From: MWEH01 sp964392385
GTDB lineage: Bacteria; Bacillota; Clostridia; Christensenellales; DTU072
Length of the DNA: 18,899 nucleotides
Direction: 5' to 3'
NCBI GenBank assembly: GCA_964392385.1
Contig: CAYMPR010000019.1
Span: forward strand, 1 to 18,899
Below are positions 17,901 to 18,899 of this stretch, one piece after another. Both the position numbers and the translations under genes were made by a program. Position 1 is the first letter of the stretch, and the number at the start of each line of letters is the position of its first letter. Under the pieces are notes generated by a model. That model saw only the letters and a program-made list of their open reading frames with translations. It did not search any database and had not been told where the DNA came from.

Positions 17901-18731
17901 GAAGGTCAACGGGTCTAGCTTATCTTGGAATGGCGCAAAAATACCTTGGATAAATTCAGTAACATCTGGTGCAATCATAGTCAGCGGAATCTCATTAAAA
18001 TAAACAGAGGTTTCGTCTCCGTTTAGCGTTAATTTATAGTTAGTAGTAACAGCTTGTTTAAGTAAATATTCCACACTTGATAATGCACTATCGCTCGATC
18101 CATCAGAACTCACAGATGAAATCAGTGATTCCAAGTTCAAATGCGTTATTAATCTTATGATTTGTTGATATAAAACGGTATCGCCAAACTTTTCAAATAT
18201 TCTCTTTGAGCCCTGTAAATTTAAGTACAAATTGTTGCCAGGATCTGCAGGGTCAGTATTAATTCCATCAAAATAAAAGCCAATCAGCATGGTATTAGTC
18301 GTTCCATCATACCACTCGATTAGCATATCGTTATACTTTATCAGCTCATTGTGTTTTGCAAGCGCTGCATCATACTCAGGAGTACCCTTTTCATATTGTT
18401 CGTAGGGCCAGGTATACATATTCGCTTGAAGCCTTAAAATAAAGGCGGAGCCATCTTCAGTATTTATGTGCATCTCAGTGCCGAGATAATATCCTGTAGT
18501 TGAAACAACTTCGCTATCCAAGTAATCCAAAAGATTTTCAAGTGAGCCTGTAGCTCTTTCAACTGCTTCATCTTTTGTTGTTCTATCTTTATTTGCTAAG
18601 TTTGTCTCATCATCAACTATTGGGAATGGATCGGCATAAATATCTTCTGGCGGTTTACATGAGGTAAGGATGACTATAACTAAAGCCACCAAAACAAAAA
18701 CTAAAACCGCTTTACCAATGTTACGAATCAC
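8994..18731 (-). CDS. Giant multi-module surface lipoprotein (gene A, complete)
   Basis: A 3245-residue protein of unknown function. Residues 1-24 form a lipoprotein signal peptide (one Arg and one Lys, then a long hydrophobic stretch) ending in lipobox LTSC, with Cys25 as the predicted lipidation site. Residues about 26-660 are a beta-rich region with mixed helices, perhaps a LolA/LppX-like lipid-binding fold (weak guess). FMGDTSGLNTPY lies at 671-682. About 975-1330 is an insert absent from gene B that contains tandem repeats. IGEGKMA starts at 1372. The rest is degenerate Ig-like modules with DPY/NPY motifs; for example, residues around 1861-1885 (FDIP, FKDGTT, VSW) fit the Big_4 pattern. 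The C-terminus holds two copies of a ~229-residue module. The start is GTG at 18731: the codon before it in frame is TAA, and AAAGGA lies 7 bases upstream. The stop is TAG. Cysteines are very rare. There is no LPXTG motif or C-terminal membrane segment, so the lipid is the only visible anchor. The reading frame is certain; an adhesin or structural role is only a guess. Confidence 0.97.
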   Translation of the reverse strand: MIRNIGKAVLVFVLVALVIVILTSCKPPEDIYADPFPIVDDETNLANKDRTTKDEAVERATGSLENLLDYLDSEVVSTTGYYLGTEMHINTEDGSAFILRLQANMYTWPYEQYEKGTPEYDAALAKHNELIKYNDMLIEWYDGTTNTMLIGFYFDGINTDPADPGNNLYLNLQGSKRIFEKFGDTVLYQQIIRLITHLNLESLISSVSSDGSSDSALSSVEYLLKQAVTTNYKLTLNGDETSVYFNEIPLTMIAPDVTEFIQGIFAPFQDKLDPLTFKYLGFLFSTLGTAEISTLNSDMQFLMEPNETLGKEILTGMDVDFRGNSLVRKKNKITGATYAESVPFTMNIAVDYDIRVSQNILLDRENYTIYQTGCYEFIGDMYLVPLDLKLDVLLRTDMNKYDNKINKVYMAARDLATDDLIIGTFYKDELTYIDIEGLQHLYGGVKFEDIGLPKAYKGGFNLASTLKFVSDFFDKFIVMLVDSILDPNKEEGESQYSEVTNAIMKNIESTMKDEDDPTSHATIKVRIDMALIKEVMKVTSPTGTNYSTDQIIQLLNKQFNIDLEAIASILGMSVDELLNRSYVDITYDVDVYSIKIEVYSAAEKPHDAEADLILRMDLYPTHIGERVRIAFPNFDKFKELQEVMTYSGYLEGQFVFAQTEEVDLSKLLGAFMGDTSGLNTPYILPDAADIYFTLSYDQYIREQILENGRWTRKGRSAFNLYVYIVENDVSTPIIRIYANDVSFNTAYPVEELGYVWLDYICMPNLPKFKVREDLFITSLYEYMGYDFENESGDLVLGLTDIVTALMEDSWATFEPEVIRVTTSNDSIKQFFGVDELIGTISIMIGFKQRVKNIDQLEKDFAMYSVGTLEDMVGPSPYEIELHKTVPVYFDFGQRMETRDLKFLYDPESIAVVSGNAYYRPRMDKQFMGSTRDYLVYITDIVGRQRVRELVEDYYEWEPLGEIPTTVGAFYGETQNIVNMYNADYNLHAIFDRDTGYYTVLSPNGYEIVYDFENNVYIMGLGSQYKYDKGYEELGEGVVVYLKEFIGGNGLKHVYDLGLRIAGYYVVENDLGMNILYNFKNGQYIVSGADYELMEEEIAEGQTERRRLVTVLLGDTAVIREYTKPYVVAKGLEFYSDSALTTIVGVTSTSVQAIYVNSNYSYFIGNGTVGVNGTKYYINTQIIPGVVTKGVEFYSITNGTDQDLTNDSRGDVFGVTTLSHQATFINATDSSFIGDGTDGVLGVRYYFNTQNNRPRIYDLVTARYTVVKTGIYNGQERTIRVFYDQPNNNYIIDSSLVPMINDLAKAEWLNSARIVVDNALNYGVYPYDKIEWLAQNINNVDWDEGLYNDLVFGQMTWDDLTLEGGKFVVKVVIGEGKMATYRENVVVKVWNRTVLTDLPFININTPDGMVKAPIAMTLDIDPIMYLLYKAYYINGMRNDPETFVQWYFRNYDARIQFTKIYADPEEETPDAIGGYTWYFDFENENRIYSERQINNRVNLDENAYTYVYTNFFGQIIALRVRVLPRQLAYFMAPGEVEPNTHTIDALYPSSYYIPKNLTYYYEGQDGLEFTLNFNDLASSTIFSTKPTRMPNIGSSMSGPNYMSIINWTHPVADNVKLVNDRDEFGNPYPFKNALDNTTTSFLDFSINFDFNRDWYYEDWFYTPELKIYVDIPDKVIDTFDKELMTDDHILRNYELQNIKTQDKYIMGETPSTLDINLGVHNVDPFDYSTWILPDDIIVFFTIDEATNRYQTYTYNVQWQNVEGDAVEHFVRDNEGTYYIHDVGEDPKAYYLEAIIGDEEINYITIRLLVRIMSQVATDVSFLNEDGSSLKNSLGEELVIEEALGAHEDSIQEKLYTYIVDTYERFDIPKLLTIKFKDGTTRSYLVSWSDHLPWVQGTNRDIYAVIGTTQEEYKERIYLDVEIGIRTVNDLDIVRHDENVSSLTKDILGREIVIDGIRVDEDGFILDQDDVIYIPAGYSAPINVYDYFMYLFSDIDADLVDLSVHETIKITDAALSAYLPIFGSLDLQKMIVALGQGIDIYVGQDKGADDFTVYMVVTQFSPSNELEISAERDSYILMHNGSETGVVLEAYNPDNTPKYPNGFIISSGFNFTVRYKDGTSVFYSNSETGQEEVPIWWSVVKSPIIGADPEEDWMVGLKEYDKIDRLTEESIYGGGVIWLSALLSDGSRVYTRFSSSGINIGSNYGSVIGSGRYEIVQGLITINNIYDHYSLGINVIPSRLPNRLVLEGGFEISGIVWTMQVSAQYLDSINYLGTNEDVVIASARVMRETVQLRLRVLPCEVKSLSYVDSITPSRTLLSEEVDLDGNIIVNFDAYANWAYGGTIALPRALTLKYTTGIEVGRAYPYTNLEFRPVDINGTMYTRINAVGYDLFGHTETSYNLGLDPDNIRFRLTLMDGQIVNIILHFNDKTAKEYKFANIDESIDRKITLNPYSPYVTVPGEVTIKFEEGADLVYLTGWTLPGNFEVRYDTFDTILDSLPAGSKHFTATSQIAGFSGLQAQPLTLYIGVTPYVLESWSLEQGKTDYYVDDTHNTNPNSTYHMLDPYAGKTADLPSLVEDSIYHQGDLNYYLPVVWDFDDADIVAEGTPSGHILVSGWIYDKDRGQPVTIKLYIDTWNFVAIRRKQGDSYQSMMQDIRFYFSQVSGKSSYGKYQIAFNVKDVTSSADPVPRNVIFIPEDIDPTTVLIDGTSSYYAANYPYRIKWDQGALARARNALSTGGDAEGTFSLANTGATIVRTTPNNTCYYQYETLNLTKVDMGFGYGSQNEAIYVVDPLNPYFGEGYRLPVKAKGNYNLESDVELNSKGLNVTAIFWQTGSPTIVIPDKYVGGGVYKGWAVTIRVENPSTGFSYQEIFRIMMVFLDMSPITYINNSSMNVLNRGAIKSTYNMSTYAGAINPYEDSYTSSLMTTMVNRDGVTDNVLNTGLNDYNLVGATLDYTVTEWDPNILVDNNMNIQYSKKVSIRGREYTSNIVRRQYSSKFEITELNLGYGFGIDSARYDYLSSDPLAIQGKQKTRFVVSPLNVDFSVCGTPIDGEEYTFILSENRIVGSFEGTQFTPGQFNYRVTWWNPDLSGNMIFNSDVGTGGYIDHWKVILTVLDGENVQYTQVFNIILFFLDGRPVPEMIINAPQQDLLIANPKTNYTLTDYEGFENPYGTYYDEALVEDLNSLAVSAHTGYAYNFEVLSWGEPNVINGFNHIYSARVRIYRVGSDPASSWVITSYKPFIHKTYAV
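8997..10415 (-). repeat. Two ~229-residue C-terminal modules of gene A
   Basis: Module 1 starts at MGFGYG (10415, residue 2773) and module 2 at LGYGFG (9728, residue 3002), 229 residues apart. Shared landmarks in order: the GFG motif, a DPL motif, W-rich strands, GGVYKGWAV or GGYIDHWKV, VFLDMSP or FFLDGRP, NPYEDSY or NPYGTYY, EWDPN or SWGEPN, and a final YSxxVxI strand. Gene A ends just after the last landmark of module 2. Gene B has a related module from about 1532. Confidence 0.7.
10416..14618 (-). repeat. Degenerate Ig-like module array in gene A
   Basis: After IGEGKMA the protein shows recurring strand patterns in which a DP/NP turn (IDPIMY, VDPFDY, LNPYSPY, LDPYAG) is followed by LP or VP, a VxIxF strand, an acidic-glycine turn and a VxW strand. 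The clearest example, at about 13069-13150 (DIPKLL, FKDGTT, LVSW), fits the Big_4 bacterial Ig-like pattern. Most others have drifted, so unit number and edges are uncertain. Confidence 0.5.
14981..15347 (-). repeat. Tandem protein repeat pair, KGxEFYS...YYxNTQ units, in gene A
   Basis: Unit 1 (15347-15171, residues 1129-1187) starts KGLEFYS and contains GVTSTSVQAIYVN, YFIGNGTVGV and YYINTQ. Unit 2 (15170 to about 14981) starts KGVEFYS and contains GVTTLSHQATFIN, SFIGDGTDGV and YYFNTQ. The order is the same throughout; unit 2 has a small insertion after the first motif. The units are adjacent, so a tandem duplication within the coding sequence is the simple reading. Confidence 0.75.
15306..15707 (-). 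repeat. Second small repeat pair (YxFxNxxYI units) in gene A
   Basis: VYDFENNVYIM (Y codon at 15707) and LYNFKNGQYIV (Y codon at 15506) are exactly 67 codons apart. Each is followed by a Y-rich then an acidic stretch ending in a hydrophobic VVYL or VTVL strand. Similarity beyond this core is weak. The second copy runs directly into the KGxEFYS repeats. Confidence 0.5.
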
Positions 18732-18738
18732 TTATCTA

Positions 18739-18744
18739 TCCTTT
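18739..18744 (-). promoter_or_regulatory. Ribosome binding site of gene A
   Basis: AAAGGA lies 7 bases before the GTG at 18731. Together with the in-frame TAA directly before the GTG, it fixes the start of this gene at a non-ATG codon. Confidence 0.8.
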
Positions 18745-18824
18745 ATCGCCGAAGAAACTCTTTTCGCTCTCTTCTTTTCTTCAATTTTCTTTCGTCTTTT
18801 TCCCTTCAACTCTTATCTAGAAAC

Positions 18825-18845
18825 AAAAAGGGAGAGTTCCCCCTT
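18825..18845 (-). promoter_or_regulatory. Leader hairpin with T-tract (attenuator-like or mRNA-stabilising)
   Basis: Read on the minus strand, AAGGGGG and CTCCCTT (18828-18845) can pair into a 7-base-pair stem with one G-U pair and an AACT loop. The stem runs straight into a T tract (TTTTT, G, TTT). It lies about 10 bases after the predicted transcription start. It has the form of a small intrinsic terminator, so it could attenuate the operon, end transcription arriving from further upstream, or protect the 5' end of the mRNA. Confidence 0.4.
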
Positions 18846-18851
18846 ATATGT

Positions 18852-18859
18852 GCGTACGC
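18852..18859. promoter_or_regulatory. Short perfect palindrome at the predicted transcription start
   Basis: GCGTACGC is a perfect 8-base inverted repeat in otherwise AT-rich DNA, at the predicted start of transcription for gene A. It could be part of a repressor site, but 8 bases may be chance. Confidence 0.2.
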
Positions 18860-18863
18860 TATT

Positions 18864-18892
18864 ATACTATAATATAGGCAATACCTTGTCAA
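18864..18892 (-). promoter_or_regulatory. Probable sigma-70/SigA-type promoter of gene A
   Basis: On the minus strand a perfect -35 box TTGACA (18887-18892) is followed after 17 bases by TAGTAT (18864-18869), a 4/6 match to the -10 box. A perfect TATAAT (18861-18866) overlaps it but with a 20-base spacer. Either choice places the transcription start near 18853-18858, giving a 5' leader of about 120 bases before the GTG. The position directly upstream of the giant two-gene unit fits a promoter for both. No recognised operator is seen, apart from the palindrome just downstream. Confidence 0.6.
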
Positions 18893-18899
18893 TGTAATA

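Noticed and set aside
11263..18003. Plus-strand open frames opposite gene A (such as 11263-11577, 12348-12659, 14449-14733, 17722-18003)
   Set aside because: All are antisense to the continuous 3245-codon frame and show no domain, signal or context of their own.
1..18731. Alternative genetic code (TGA or TAG reassigned), suggested by the extreme ORF lengths
   Set aside because: The frames are open with the standard bacterial code, the tryptophan codons checked are TGG, and gene A ends at TAG with non-coding DNA after it.
18868..18873. TATAAT on the plus strand as a divergent promoter
   Set aside because: No acceptable -35 box lies at the right distance and the window ends before any plus-strand gene; it is part of an AT-rich near-symmetrical stretch.
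18670..18897. Plus-strand frame across the gene A start and promoter region
   Set aside because: It overlaps the signal-peptide codons and leader of gene A; its composition is explained by the antisense of those elements.
1..18899. CRISPR array, tRNA, rRNA, insertion sequence or attachment site
   Set aside because: No evenly spaced identical repeats, no tRNA-like arms, no transposase or terminal inverted repeats were seen; the repeats present are diverged protein modules.

Overview
The window is almost completely filled by two very large genes on the minus strand, placed head to tail. Gene A (18731 to 8994, 3245 codons, complete) lies upstream of gene B (8807 to 1, at least about 2935 codons, cut off by the left window edge). 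They are separated by 186 bases with no gene. Both begin with a short signal peptide ending in a lipobox (LTSC in A, VASC in B), so both products should be exported and held to the outer face of the cytoplasmic membrane by a lipid on the cysteine. I recognise no catalytic domain in either and give no gene symbols.

The two products are diverged paralogues. Matching blocks occur in the same order in both: the lipoprotein leader, a beta-rich N-terminal region, a shared FMGDxxGxNTPY signature, a shared IGEGxMAxxRxN block, then a long run of degenerate Ig-like modules (resembling the Big_4 pattern) marked by recurring DPY/NPY/DPLNP motifs, and finally C-terminal modules marked by GFG and FLD motifs. 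A carries about 360 residues that B lacks, and these contain two small tandem repeat families. A stops at a module boundary, while B continues at least 240 residues past the matching point. B also contains a 100-base N run (7569-7668), an assembly gap of uncertain true length.

The right edge (18732-18899) holds the leader of gene A: a probable sigma-70/SigA-type promoter, a short palindrome, a GC-rich hairpin followed by T residues, a purine-rich stretch and a clear ribosome binding site before a GTG start. The A-B spacer holds purine-rich sequence and GATAAAGT repeats but no visible terminator, so the genes are probably cotranscribed.

The source looks like a low-GC, Gram-positive-type bacterium using the standard bacterial code. 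Evidence is the AT-rich DNA, an AAAGGA ribosome site, classic lipoboxes, TGG for the tryptophans checked, and no in-frame TGA in nearly 10 kb. An uncultured Bacillota/Clostridia member from a draft or metagenome assembly is a reasonable guess but not proven. There is no RNA gene, mobile element or CRISPR array that I can see. The most distinctive content is the pair of giant tandem surface lipoproteins, whose function cannot be read from the sequence.
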